A stretch of 64,000 nt of DNA, from NCBI RefSeq assembly GCF_907164575.1, contig NZ_CAJQYY010000014.1:89565-153564 (forward strand), read 5' to 3'. Below are positions 36,961 through 49,068 of the stretch, in pieces (positions within the stretch are counted from its first letter, which is position 1; the number at the start of each line of letters is the position of its first letter). The notes beneath the pieces were generated by a model. It did not search any database, had not been told where the DNA came from, and saw only the letters and a list, made by a program, of their open reading frames with translations. The stretch is from Paraburkholderia gardini. Lineage in GTDB: Bacteria; Pseudomonadota; Gammaproteobacteria; Burkholderiales; Burkholderiaceae. A program made the position numbers and the translations under genes.

Positions 36961-38088
36961 TTAGACGCGGTGACGCAGACCCGTCGTGACCACGATCTGG
37001 TTACGCGAGCTCGACGGCGCATTCGTACCGAAGACCTGCGTCGGGATCAATGCGCCGTTGCCACCGGCCGACATCACGCCTTCCGCATAGATATCCGTGC
37101 GCCTGGACAACGCGTAGTCCGCCTGCAGGCCGAACTGGTTCCAGTGGCTGGACGTATTCGCTGCGTTGAGCGTCGACTCCACGGCCTGCGTGTACGTATA
37201 GGCCGCACCCACTGCCAGTGCCGGCGTCAGGTTGTAGCGCGCGTTGATTTCGTAGTTGTTGAAGCGGATCGAACCGTCGCCGTATGCGAACTGATAGCGA
37301 CTTTGCGTGTACACCATGCCGACAGTCGCGGCACCGAACTCGTAGCTACCGCCGAGACCCCACGTGCGCTGCGTCTGGCTAGTCACGGCGTTGCCCGCGA
37401 ACGGACCGTCCTGCACGGCGCCGCTGCTGTTCAGGTTCGAGCCTTGAATCTGCAGGTAAGCCGCGCCCAGTTTCAGGCCGCCTGCCTGGTAGCCGGCACC
37501 GACGCTGTACGCGCGGTTGTCCGCGAAACCGTCGGTCTGGTTCGAGAACGCGTACAGGCCGCTAAACGACAGGCCCGCGTAGTTCGCGCTCTGATATTTG
37601 ACCGAGTTGTTCATCCGGATCGAGTTGTTCGCATTGTCGTTGTCGCCCGGGTGCGCGAAATACGTGCCGCCCCAGCTGCCCGTCGCCGTGAGCGGCCCGA
37701 GGTAGTCGACCACGGAGTCGTACTGGCGACCCATCGTCAGCGTGCCGTAATCGCTCGACAGACCCACGAACGCCTGACGGTTGAACAGCTTGTTATTCAC
37801 GTCGTTGTGACCGTTCATGACGTCGAAGCCGCTTTCGAGGGTGAACACGGCCTTCATGCCACCACCGAGATCTTCCGCGCCGCGCATGCCCCAGCGGCTA
37901 CCCTGAAGATTGCCGCCCGTCATACGGTAAGCGGGGCCGTGCGCGTCCGGATCGGTCACGCTCGTGCGTTCATTCTGGACGTACGTGAAGCCTGCGTCGA
38001 TCACACCGTACAGCGTGACGCTGCTCTGCGCGCTGGCGGCGGTGGCGAAAGTTGCGGACACAGCCGCGAGAACCAGAGTTTTTTTCAT
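36961..38088 (-). CDS. Gram-negative outer-membrane porin (OmpC-like, betaproteobacterial)
   Basis: This 375-residue trimeric-type porin has a 20-residue signal peptide (MKKTLVLAAVSATFATAASA) and begins QSSVTLYGVIDAGF, the classic first strand. Alternating aromatic strands follow, including SRWGMRGAEDLGGGMKAVFTLESGF and AFVGLSSDYGTLTMGRQYD. It ends GLRHRV, with valine where this family nearly always ends in phenylalanine, the residue BamA recognises. It would pass small hydrophilic solutes. It diverges from a LysR gene across an AT-rich 429-bp region that probably holds its regulated promoter. Confidence 0.93.
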   Translation of the reverse strand: MKKTLVLAAVSATFATAASAQSSVTLYGVIDAGFTYVQNERTSVTDPDAHGPAYRMTGGNLQGSRWGMRGAEDLGGGMKAVFTLESGFDVMNGHNDVNNKLFNRQAFVGLSSDYGTLTMGRQYDSVVDYLGPLTATGSWGGTYFAHPGDNDNANNSIRMNNSVKYQSANYAGLSFSGLYAFSNQTDGFADNRAYSVGAGYQAGGLKLGAAYLQIQGSNLNSSGAVQDGPFAGNAVTSQTQRTWGLGGSYEFGAATVGMVYTQSRYQFAYGDGSIRFNNYEINARYNLTPALAVGAAYTYTQAVESTLNAANTSSHWNQFGLQADYALSRRTDIYAEGVMSAGGNGALIPTQVFGTNAPSSSRNQIVVTTGLRHRV

Positions 38089-38517
38089 GTAAAGCCCCTT
38101 GATACTGAGTCGACTGACTCGATTGATTGCGTGGCGCAACTTCAGGCCTGGGCGGTATCGGTACGCACACGAGGCCTGGACCGTTACCGGTTCTATCTGC
38201 GTGTCAAAGTGTGGGGGCTGGGTTTTATCGAGGCCACTCGCAAGCGCACAAAACATTTTTTGATTTATTCAAAAACCGCGCGACCTTGCGTGTATTGATC
38301 TTGATGACAAAGGATTTTCTCTTGTCTCTATATTTATTTCGCCATACTTATCTAGATAAAGCGTTGTCGATGCGCCACACGCATTTTTTCGATTAAATCG
38401 GGATACGTGAGTCCTTGCGAATGTTTCAGAGAATTCCCGTTTCGAGAGTGAGCACACTCATCTAGCATCCCGCTCTTTCACGCGCTACACGCGTGCTTTC
38501 CGGTATAAGAACTGTCG
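38089..38517. other. Long AT-rich divergent regulatory region between porin and LysR gene
   Basis: This 429-bp gap has no credible gene. Bases 38250-38400 are far richer in A/T than the surroundings (for example ACATTTTTTGATTTATTC and TATATTTATTTCGCC). That suits a strong, regulated porin promoter and binding by nucleoid proteins. Several possible -10 boxes exist on the minus strand and I cannot choose one. Confidence 0.55.
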
Positions 38518-39453
38518 ATGAATCTGCTTCAGGCCATGCGCGTCTTTCTTCAGGTCGCGGAGAATAATTCGTTCGGGCGCGCCGCCGCAAGTCTCGGTCT
38601 GTCGAATGCCGTGGTGACACGCTATGTCGCGCTGCTGGAAACGCATCTGGACACGCGGCTCGTCAACCGCACCACGCGCAGCCTTTCGCTGACCGAAGCC
38701 GGCCATGAATATGCAGATGGCTGCCGTCAGGTGCTCGACCAGATCGAGACGGTGGAATCGCAGGTTGCGCGCAGTGCCAGCGAGCCCTCGGGAACGCTCA
38801 AGCTCGTCGCTGTGGCGTCGTTCTCGCTCTTCGGTCTGACACCGCTGCTGCAGCACTATCACGCGCAGCATCCGAAGGTGAAGCTGTCGGTCACGCTGTT
38901 GCACCGGCCGGTCGATCTGATCGAAGAAGGCTTCGATGCCGGCATCGTCGTACCGGGGCAAATCAGCAGCGAAACCATGATCCGGCGTCCGCTATTCAAG
39001 GTGCATCCGGTCGCCGTCGCGTCCGCGCGTTATCTGGAGACGTATCCCGCGCCGGAGCAACCCGACCAGCTGGTCACGCACACCTTTCTGGCGCCGTCAG
39101 CCGACATTCACAGTTCGACCTGGCGCTTCGCACACGCGGACGGGCACGCTCAGACGGTAAGTCTTAACCCCGCTTATGCAGTCAACAATTCGGTCATGCT
39201 CCGGCAGGCCGCGCTGGCGGACATGGGCATCACGATTCTTCCCGGGAACCACGTCGCGGCGGATCTCGCGCAAGGCGTGCTGGTACGCGTGCTACCCGAC
39301 TGGCGCATCCTCGATGCTGACAAGGAGCTATCGCTCGTCTATCCGGGTCGTCGCCACGTATCGGCCAAGACGCGTTCGTTCGTGGATTTCACGGTGAATT
39401 ACTTCCGCGCCGGCCTGCCGCCCGCGCACCTTTCCATATATTCCAATAGTTAA
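38518..39453 (+). CDS. LysR-family transcriptional regulator
   Basis: This 311-residue regulator has the N-terminal LysR helix-turn-helix (MRVFLQVAENNSFGRAAASLGLSNAVVTRYVALLETHL) and RTTRSLSLTEAGHEY. A substrate-binding-like effector domain follows from about residue 90. It belongs by look to the large group of orphan LysR repressor/activators related to AaeR and DmlR. It diverges from the porin gene, and that gene is its most obvious candidate target. A terminator follows at 39547. Confidence 0.9.
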   Translation: MNLLQAMRVFLQVAENNSFGRAAASLGLSNAVVTRYVALLETHLDTRLVNRTTRSLSLTEAGHEYADGCRQVLDQIETVESQVARSASEPSGTLKLVAVASFSLFGLTPLLQHYHAQHPKVKLSVTLLHRPVDLIEEGFDAGIVVPGQISSETMIRRPLFKVHPVAVASARYLETYPAPEQPDQLVTHTFLAPSADIHSSTWRFAHADGHAQTVSLNPAYAVNNSVMLRQAALADMGITILPGNHVAADLAQGVLVRVLPDWRILDADKELSLVYPGRRHVSAKTRSFVDFTVNYFRAGLPPAHLSIYSNS

Positions 39454-39546
39454 TTGCAGAATCTGGTCTCAATCTTTCGGCACGGAACGCGTACTCTCCG
39501 ACCTGCGAGAAGCGACTCCTTCATCGAAGGATGTCTCCAAACCTTT

Positions 39547-39571
39547 AACGCGGCTACGGCCGCGTTTTTTT
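39547..39571 (+). terminator. Rho-independent terminator after the LysR gene
   Basis: AACGCGGC (39547-39554) and GCCGCGTT (39559-39566) pair around TACG, followed by a run of seven T. It also separates LysR from the convergent sensor kinase gene, whose side lacks a U-run. Confidence 0.88.
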
Positions 39572-39631
39572 CGTCTGTACCGCGCTGGTCACGTTGTCTT
39601 TCTTGCCGTGACACAGTCGCGTCACACATCA

Positions 39632-43402
<3,771 letters not shown>

Positions 43403-43430
43403 TTGGGTTCTGGGTATCGGCGCGGCGGAA

Positions 43431-44174
43431 TCACGGGCGTTCCACCGCCTTGCGTGTCACCCCGGCTGCACGCGCTTTCCGATCGACGCCTGGGCATGAA
43501 TGCAGAAGACCGGCGAGCACACCGCCGGCGATCGGTGCGGCCCAGAAAAGCCAAAGCTGATCGAGCGCCCAACCACCGACGAAGAGCGCCGGCCCGCTCG
43601 AACGCGCCGGATTGATCGAACCGTTCGTGACCGGTACGGCAATCACGTAGATCGCGCATAGACAGGCGCCGTTCACCATGGGCGCGATCGTGCGCAATGC
43701 ACGCCGGGATATCTGAAGATTCATCCATACGAACGCGAGCGACATCGTCAGTTCGAGTACAAGCGCCGACTGCAACTGGAAATCGCCGGGTGAGTGCTCC
43801 GCATAGCCGTTCGCACCGAAGTCGCTGATCGCAAGATCGAACCCGGGCCGGCCGCCGGCGACGATGTCGAGCAAGGCGGCGCCCGCCGTCGCTCCGAGGA
43901 TCTGCGCGGCGATATAAGGCAGCAGGTGGCTCACGCGGAAGCGTTGCGCGACGGCGAAGCCGATCGTCACGGCAGGATTGAAGTGCGCGCCGGACAGCCC
44001 ACGCGCGGCATAGCTGGCGGTGGCGAGCGCGAGCCCGAACGCGACCGGTGCCACAAGGCCCGCACCGCTGCCTTGCGAAAGCGCACCGTTCAGAATCAGA
44101 CTGCCGCAGCCGACAAACACGATCCAGGCCGTGCCCGCTGCTTCCGTGAGCAGACGGCCACTCAGACTGGACAT
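43431..44174 (-). CDS. Aquaporin / MIP-family channel (AqpZ-like)
   Basis: This 247-residue channel has six hydrophobic segments and both NPA half-helix motifs: HFNPAVTIG (66-68) and SINPARSSGPALF (188-190, then Arg191). The arginine after the second NPA and the narrow-pore residues resemble water-selective AqpZ more than glycerol facilitators. I infer this, and small solutes remain possible. It sits between response regulator genes and the sensor kinase, all leftward, so it may be part of the sensed pathway, for example osmotic or solute uptake. Confidence 0.9.
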   Translation of the reverse strand: MSSLSGRLLTEAAGTAWIVFVGCGSLILNGALSQGSGAGLVAPVAFGLALATASYAARGLSGAHFNPAVTIGFAVAQRFRVSHLLPYIAAQILGATAGAALLDIVAGGRPGFDLAISDFGANGYAEHSPGDFQLQSALVLELTMSLAFVWMNLQISRRALRTIAPMVNGACLCAIYVIAVPVTNGSINPARSSGPALFVGGWALDQLWLFWAAPIAGGVLAGLLHSCPGVDRKARAAGVTRKAVERP

Positions 44175-44237
44175 GCCGTCTCCGTCGCATCCCCGTCGCT
44201 CGCCACGACAGCGAAATTCGCATTAAGAATAAGATAT

Positions 44238-44253
44238 TCGATATGCATAACGA
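44238..44253. promoter_or_regulatory. Candidate operator/promoter upstream of the aquaporin gene
   Basis: TCGATATGCATAACGA is a near-perfect dyad (TCG-N-TATG/CATA-N-CGA) in an AT-rich island (44220-44262) about 65 bases upstream of the aquaporin start. The 188-bp gap before the aquaporin suggests a separate promoter here. A response regulator dimer could bind the dyad. Confidence 0.35.
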
Positions 44254-44362
44254 AATATATAGGAGCCAGTTTCACCCGGGACGCGCGAGTATGGGGTCCG
44301 CCTTCCGCGCTATTTATCGGACGATTCCTAAATTGACTGCGCCCGCGGAACCGGCGACACGC

Positions 44363-45007
44363 TTAAATCAAACCGGTTTGTCGCGCGTAATCAGCAAGCT
44401 CGACTTCGGAAGTAAGGCCGAGCTTGCGCATTGCGCTGCGTTTCTGGGTGCTGATCGTCTTGCTGCTGCGATCGAGCGTTCGCGCGATGCGATCGATCGT
44501 CATACCGTGTGCGTACATCTGGAAAATTTCCCACTCACGCGGGCTCAACACGCCCAGCCGCGGTTGCGAGGACGGATCGGCGGCTTCCAGTGCGCGCCGC
44601 GCGTGACCGGACAACCATAACGTGCCGGCGACCACTGCTTCGATGGCACCCAGCAGTGAATCAGGCGCATCGCGTTTGTCGACGATTGCGCCGACGCCGA
44701 TGTGCAGCAGCCCGAGCAACGTGTGCGTGTGATGGATCATCGTCAGCACGACAACCTGCGGATGCGGCGACTCCCTCAGCACACGGCGCAACAGCGACAC
44801 CGCATTGCTCTCACCACCGATACCGGGCATGGCGACGTCGGAGATGATCACGTCGCAGTGGTAGTGATCCAGCAGTTCGGCGAGCGCCTGGGTATCGGCG
44901 GCCTCGCCGACAACCCGCACGTGCGGCGCGGCCGACAGCAACGAACGCAGGCCGTGCCGCACGCTGCTGTGATCGTCGGCAAGGATGACGCGAACGGTTT
45001 CTTTCAA
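44363..45007 (-). CDS. NarL/FixJ-family response regulator 1
   Basis: This 214-residue two-domain regulator has a receiver domain with acidic ADDH at 10-13, phosphoacceptor Asp57 in IISDVAMPG, and lysine in VDKRD. The LuxR-type helix-turn-helix is LSPREWEIFQMYAHGMTIDRIARTL. Translation begins at a TTG (45007) that overlaps the stop of the preceding regulator as TTGA. Upstream in-frame codons lie wholly inside the neighbour and are unlike a receiver. The coupling implies matched amounts of both regulators. The kinase downstream is the likely phosphodonor. Confidence 0.9.
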   Translation of the reverse strand: MKETVRVILADDHSSVRHGLRSLLSAAPHVRVVGEAADTQALAELLDHYHCDVIISDVAMPGIGGESNAVSLLRRVLRESPHPQVVVLTMIHHTHTLLGLLHIGVGAIVDKRDAPDSLLGAIEAVVAGTLWLSGHARRALEAADPSSQPRLGVLSPREWEIFQMYAHGMTIDRIARTLDRSSKTISTQKRSAMRKLGLTSEVELADYARQTGLI

Positions 45008-45720
45008 CGCGCGGCCTGCACGGCGGCTTCGGTCACGACACCATGGTCGACCGCGAAGCGAAACAGCTCGACATCGGTGTGCAGGGCGAGCTTTTTCATT
45101 GCCGTGCACTTCTGCGCACTGATTGTCTTGACGCTGCGTCCAAGCCGCGTTGCGATTTCAGTCACGCCGAGACCGGTCGCGTAATGTGTAAACACTTCCA
45201 TCTCGCGGCGTGACAGTAGCTGGCGCACCTGATCGAGCTGACGCATTCGCGTGGCGTCGGAAAGTTGCGCGCGAACCGTCGGGCCAAGGTAGCACTCGCG
45301 CGCCAGCACGGTCACGATTGCCACGTTGATCAGGTCGATGCGGTCGCGCTTGCTCACCACCGCGTTTGCACCGAGATTGACAGCCTGTTGCAGGGCCTGC
45401 GCGTCGGATTCCATGGTCAGCAGGACCAGCGCGACATGCGGATGACGTGCCCGAAAGTGCGCAATGGCTTCAAGCCCGTCGCTGTGCTCATCACCCGGCA
45501 TATGCAGGTCCATTACCACGAGGTCGCAGCGCACCTCCTCTGCCAGCGTGAGCACCTCGCCCGAGTTCGATGCGCGCCCCACGATCCTGATGTTCGGAAA
45601 GCCCGACAACAGGTGTTCCACGGCAAGCAAAACGAGTGGATGATCGTCGGCGATGATGGTTCGAATCGAGGTGGCAGGTTCGCCGGTGTCGCTGCTGTCG
45701 CTAAGGCGGGGGTGGGTCAT
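45004..45720 (-). CDS. NarL/FixJ-family response regulator 2
   Basis: This 238-residue regulator has a receiver with ADDHPLVLLAVEHLL, phosphoacceptor Asp71 in VVMDLHMPG and lysine in VSKRD. The C-terminal LuxR-type DNA-binding domain is LSRREMEVFTHYATGLGVTEIATRLGRS. It begins with about 18 extra residues (MTHPRLSDSSDTGEPAT) before the receiver. GGAG lies nine bases before the ATG. Its stop overlaps the start of response regulator 1. A 166-bp gap upstream can hold the promoter of the set through the kinase. Confidence 0.92.
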   Translation of the reverse strand: MTHPRLSDSSDTGEPATSIRTIIADDHPLVLLAVEHLLSGFPNIRIVGRASNSGEVLTLAEEVRCDLVVMDLHMPGDEHSDGLEAIAHFRARHPHVALVLLTMESDAQALQQAVNLGANAVVSKRDRIDLINVAIVTVLARECYLGPTVRAQLSDATRMRQLDQVRQLLSRREMEVFTHYATGLGVTEIATRLGRSVKTISAQKCTAMKKLALHTDVELFRFAVDHGVVTEAAVQAAR

Positions 45721-45886
45721 GAGGTTCGTCTCCGGCGCGGGTCTGCACGTGGATGCCCGCGTGGTGCGGGCGTCCTGTCTGCCAGATCGAGAATCGAATA
45801 TTTACCATCCGCTCGACATAAGAAAGGTCTTAAATCCCCCATTCTCCCCGACAACGTCCTTCATTTGCTTAGTCATCCGATTCTTT

Positions 45887-46537
45887 TCACGCCATGCCGT
45901 GTGCACGCATGAATGCGAACAGGCCTGGATCATTGCTTACACCCAGCTTGAGCATCGCGTCGCGCTTCTGACGGCTGACGGTACGCACGTTGCGATCGAG
46001 CCGGCGCGCGATTTCGCTGATCGACAGCCCGCTGACGAAAAGACCGACCACTTCGGTTTCACGCGGCGACAGGCGTGGAACTACCGTCATCTCGCTCGCT
46101 TCCGAGCCGGCTTCCGCCAGCGTGGCGAGAATCGATTTGCTGACGTAGGAGCGTCCGTAGCTGACCGTGCGCACTGCCGTCGCCAGTTCTTCCATCGAAC
46201 CGGTTTTATTGAGCACGCCAGAAACGCCATCGGTCATGATCGAGCGCAGGATGCCGGCGTTCGTGAGACTCGTCAGCACGATGATCCGGATCTGCGGCCA
46301 GCTCTGGCGGATGCGGCGCATGAGACGCAGACCGTCTTCGGCCGGTGCGCCCGCTTCCGGCATGGTCAGATCGGTCACGAGCACGTCGCACGGCTGGCGC
46401 TCGAGCAGCCGCATCAGCGACTGCGGGCCGTTCGCCTCGCCGACGACTTCGATGGTCTCGTGCAATGCGAGCGACGCACGAACGCCGATCACGACAAAGG
46501 GATGATCGTCGGCGACGACGACCCGTATTTTCGGCAT
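45887..46537 (-). CDS. NarL/FixJ-family response regulator 3
   Basis: This 216-residue regulator starts MPKIRVVVADDHPFVV. The phosphoacceptor is Asp56 in LVTDLTMPEAG and the lysine lies in VLNKTG. The LuxR-type helix-turn-helix is LSPRETEVVGLFVSGLSISEIARRL. It resembles BvgA/EvgA-type partners of hybrid kinases. The start at 46537 has GGAG seven bases upstream; an upstream in-frame start would add 24 unrelated residues. The 5' leader contains a strong stem-loop (46578-46607). It is separated from regulator 2 by 166 bp, so it may have its own promoter. Confidence 0.92.
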   Translation of the reverse strand: MPKIRVVVADDHPFVVIGVRASLALHETIEVVGEANGPQSLMRLLERQPCDVLVTDLTMPEAGAPAEDGLRLMRRIRQSWPQIRIIVLTSLTNAGILRSIMTDGVSGVLNKTGSMEELATAVRTVSYGRSYVSKSILATLAEAGSEASEMTVVPRLSPRETEVVGLFVSGLSISEIARRLDRNVRTVSRQKRDAMLKLGVSNDPGLFAFMRAHGMA

Positions 46538-46577
46538 GTTTTCTCTCCATGTTGGTATAGGTGTGAAGTCGATACCC

Positions 46578-46607
46578 GGAGCGCGCCTGGGAAAACCGGC
46601 GCGCTCC
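46578..46607 (-). other. Strong stem-loop in the leader of response regulator 3
   Basis: GGAGCGCGCC (46578-46587) and GGCGCGCTCC (46598-46607) form a perfect 10-bp GC stem with a 10-base loop. It starts 41 bases upstream of the start codon. No U-run follows, so it is not an intrinsic terminator. It may stabilise the mRNA or be bound by a protein. Confidence 0.55.
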
Positions 46608-46714
46608 ATGCCTGATCACATCACCACAAAAAGAGAACAAAAATCAGAGTGCTCTGAATCGTATGACAAATCGTAGTTTGGCTAGAAATCTCCGCCGGCC
46701 GGATTGAAACTGAT

Positions 46715-48001
46715 TCACGCCGGCGTCGGCTTGACGCCACGCGAAACGGCGGCCCGCGGAAAGACAGGCAGCGCAGCCAGTGCGCAGAGGCTTCCCATTG
46801 CCCAGACGAGCGGCCACGATCCGATCGACAGCACCAGCGGAATGGCGAGCGGCGTGACGAACATCATCATGAACACACAGGTGTTGCCGATCGCGAGCGC
46901 GGTGCCGGCGCGGCGCGTGCCGGCGAGCGTCGCCAGTTCGGTGAAGGCGACGCCGTGCCATGCCGAGGCCGACACGCCACCCAGCACGATCGTCGCGGCG
47001 AACACGGTCGCCATCGCCGCATGTGACGCGCCCACGCCTGCCGTCAGCACGGCAAGCGGCGCGAACAGCAGTGCGGTAACAAGGCTGCACGCGCGCATGT
47101 ATGCACGGCGGTTACCGCGACGATCAGTCCAGTGACCGCTCCAGACGCGCATGATGGCCGCGCCCGTCTGCACCGCCGCCATCGTGACGCTGATCGTGAG
47201 CAGGCCCGCGCGGCCGAAGTCGTGCAGAAAAACGGTGGCGAACGTCACGACGGTCAGTTGCGGCACGCACAGCACGCCCATGCCGAGCGCCGTGCGCCAG
47301 ATCCGGACGTCGCGCAGCGGCGAGGTTTGAGGCGCCGTGCGCGCGTCTTCACGCGTGGCACGCGCGACGCCTTCCACGGCAGGCGGTTCATGCAGCCAGC
47401 GCCATGCGAATCCTGCCGTCACCGCGCACAGCACCGCCAGCACGCCATACACGCACGCGAAGCCGTGCCACGCAGCCAGCGCCGGCAGGACCAGCGCGCC
47501 AACGCCTCCGCCTGCCGGCACAGCCGTCTGCCGGATGCTCATCGCAAGGCCGCGTTCGCCTTCGCGAAACCACGCCATGACGGCGCGACCGCTCGAACCG
47601 TTGACGCTGCCGCCCAGCAGCCCGACCAGCAGTAGCCCCGCCGCGAGCATCGGGACACCGGGCACGTACGCGCCCTTCGGTGACACGAACCCCGCCATCG
47701 CCGCGAGCGCCGCCGCGGTAAGTCCGAGGCCGAGCAGCAACACCCGCCGGTCGCCCCAGCGGTCTGTGAGCACGCCCCACGGCAGCTCGCTCACCGCAAT
47801 GCCCAGCCCGAGCATGCCAAAGAGGAGCCCAAGTGCGTGATTATCGACGTGATAGCCAGAGCGGATAAACACCGCCGTGGTTGGAATGCCGGAGAACGCC
47901 GCCGAAAAACTCGCGTTGGCCGCGAAGCCGACGCCTAGCACTTTCCAGCGATGGCCGCGCCCCCGCGCACCGGATATACCGGGTGAAAGATGACCGCTCA
48001 T
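46715..48001 (-). CDS. MFS transporter, 12-helix type
   Basis: This 428-residue inner-membrane protein has about 12 hydrophobic segments. Motif A-like loop GVLTDRWGDRRVLL lies near residue 80, and GSVNGSSGRAVMAWFREGERGLAMSIRQTAVPAGGG is typical of a group of small-molecule/anion MFS proteins. It diverges from a LysR gene 95 bases away, the usual arrangement for a regulated transporter. The substrate is not identifiable. Response regulator 3 lies downstream on the same strand but 177 bases away, so cotranscription is uncertain. Confidence 0.88.
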   Translation of the reverse strand: MSGHLSPGISGARGRGHRWKVLGVGFAANASFSAAFSGIPTTAVFIRSGYHVDNHALGLLFGMLGLGIAVSELPWGVLTDRWGDRRVLLLGLGLTAAALAAMAGFVSPKGAYVPGVPMLAAGLLLVGLLGGSVNGSSGRAVMAWFREGERGLAMSIRQTAVPAGGGVGALVLPALAAWHGFACVYGVLAVLCAVTAGFAWRWLHEPPAVEGVARATREDARTAPQTSPLRDVRIWRTALGMGVLCVPQLTVVTFATVFLHDFGRAGLLTISVTMAAVQTGAAIMRVWSGHWTDRRGNRRAYMRACSLVTALLFAPLAVLTAGVGASHAAMATVFAATIVLGGVSASAWHGVAFTELATLAGTRRAGTALAIGNTCVFMMMFVTPLAIPLVLSIGSWPLVWAMGSLCALAALPVFPRAAVSRGVKPTPA

Positions 48002-48036
48002 ATGACCTCCCGATGGTTCGATGACGCAATCGTACG

Positions 48037-48051
48037 GATGGACTATCCATC
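48037..48051. promoter_or_regulatory. Candidate LysR box between MFS and LysR genes
   Basis: GATGGACTATCCATC is a perfect 6-bp dyad around CTA, in the middle of the 95-bp divergent gap. It lies 46 bases before the LysR start and 36 before the MFS start. Size and position fit a LysR-type regulatory binding site for both genes. Confidence 0.55.
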
Positions 48052-48096
48052 GGAAAAGCGGGAAAATCAGATCACTTTCATCGGAGTTTCCGAATC

Positions 48097-48984
48097 ATGA
48101 ACCAGCGTGCGTTCGATCTTGCGCAGCTTCGAACTTTTGTCGCCGTGGTCGAGGCCGGCACTGTTTCGGGGGCTGCGGAGCGAGTGTTCCTGTCGCAGTC
48201 GTCGGTCAGCGAACAGGTGAAAAAGCTCGAGGAGCGCGCCGGGCAGCCGCTCTTCGTGCGCAGCAAACAGGGCGTCACCGCGACGCCCGCCGGCACGAAG
48301 CTGCTCGCTCACGCGCGCCGCATTCTCGCGATGAGCGAAGCGGCGTTCGAGGACCTGCAGGGGCGCGCGCTCGACGGCGAACTGCGGATCGCGATCACCG
48401 ACTACTACCGGCCGCACGAAATCGCGGGTGTGCTGAAGACCTTTTCGGAACAGCATCCGCGTCTGCGTCTGCACGTGACGGTGCTGCCGAGCGCGGTCAT
48501 CGACAGCGCCAGCGACGACACGAGCTTCGACATCGGCCTGTCGCTACGCCTCGTGACACCCGAAAGCAAGCGTGCCGCCGCCGGAAACGGCCGCCAGAAA
48601 GGCTCGGTTATCCGCCGCGAAAAACTGGTGTGGGTAACATCGGCCGATGCAGACCCGCGTATCGCGACGCCTTATCCGCTGGTGCTGCTGCCATCCAGCT
48701 GCCAGTTACAGCGCTTTGTCGTGAAACTGCTCGACGAACGTGACGTGCCCTACGTGATCTCGCATTCGGCGTCCGGCGTGGCAGGCTTGCAGCTCGCGCT
48801 GAAGGCGGGTCTCGGCATCTCGTGCCTGAACGAGTCGTCGATTGGCGGGGGACTTGTCGCCTGCCCCGCTTCGGTACGCCTTCCTGCGTTGCCGGCGGTG
48901 GAGTTTCATCTGCTGCCGGGCCGTCCCGGCGAGGACGATCTCGTCGCCAACGCCCGCGCCGCGTTGCAGCGCCTTTTCAGCTGA
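48097..48984 (+). CDS. LysR-family transcriptional regulator
   Basis: This 295-residue regulator has the N-terminal helix-turn-helix LAQLRTFVAVVEAGTVSGAAERVFLSQSSVSEQVKKLE and RSKQGVTATPAGTKLL. The periplasmic-binding-type effector domain starts near residue 88 (ELRIAITDYYRP). It probably controls the divergent MFS gene in response to that transporter's substrate. It converges on the chemoreceptor gene with 84 bases between. Confidence 0.9.
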   Translation: MNQRAFDLAQLRTFVAVVEAGTVSGAAERVFLSQSSVSEQVKKLEERAGQPLFVRSKQGVTATPAGTKLLAHARRILAMSEAAFEDLQGRALDGELRIAITDYYRPHEIAGVLKTFSEQHPRLRLHVTVLPSAVIDSASDDTSFDIGLSLRLVTPESKRAAAGNGRQKGSVIRREKLVWVTSADADPRIATPYPLVLLPSSCQLQRFVVKLLDERDVPYVISHSASGVAGLQLALKAGLGISCLNESSIGGGLVACPASVRLPALPAVEFHLLPGRPGEDDLVANARAALQRLFS

Positions 48985-49068
48985 GTCGAAAAAAAGCGAC
49001 GCGCCGCGAAGACGCGGGCGTCGCTCTCACTTCGGAACCCAAGGTTTCAGTCAGGCCCGAACCTGAAG

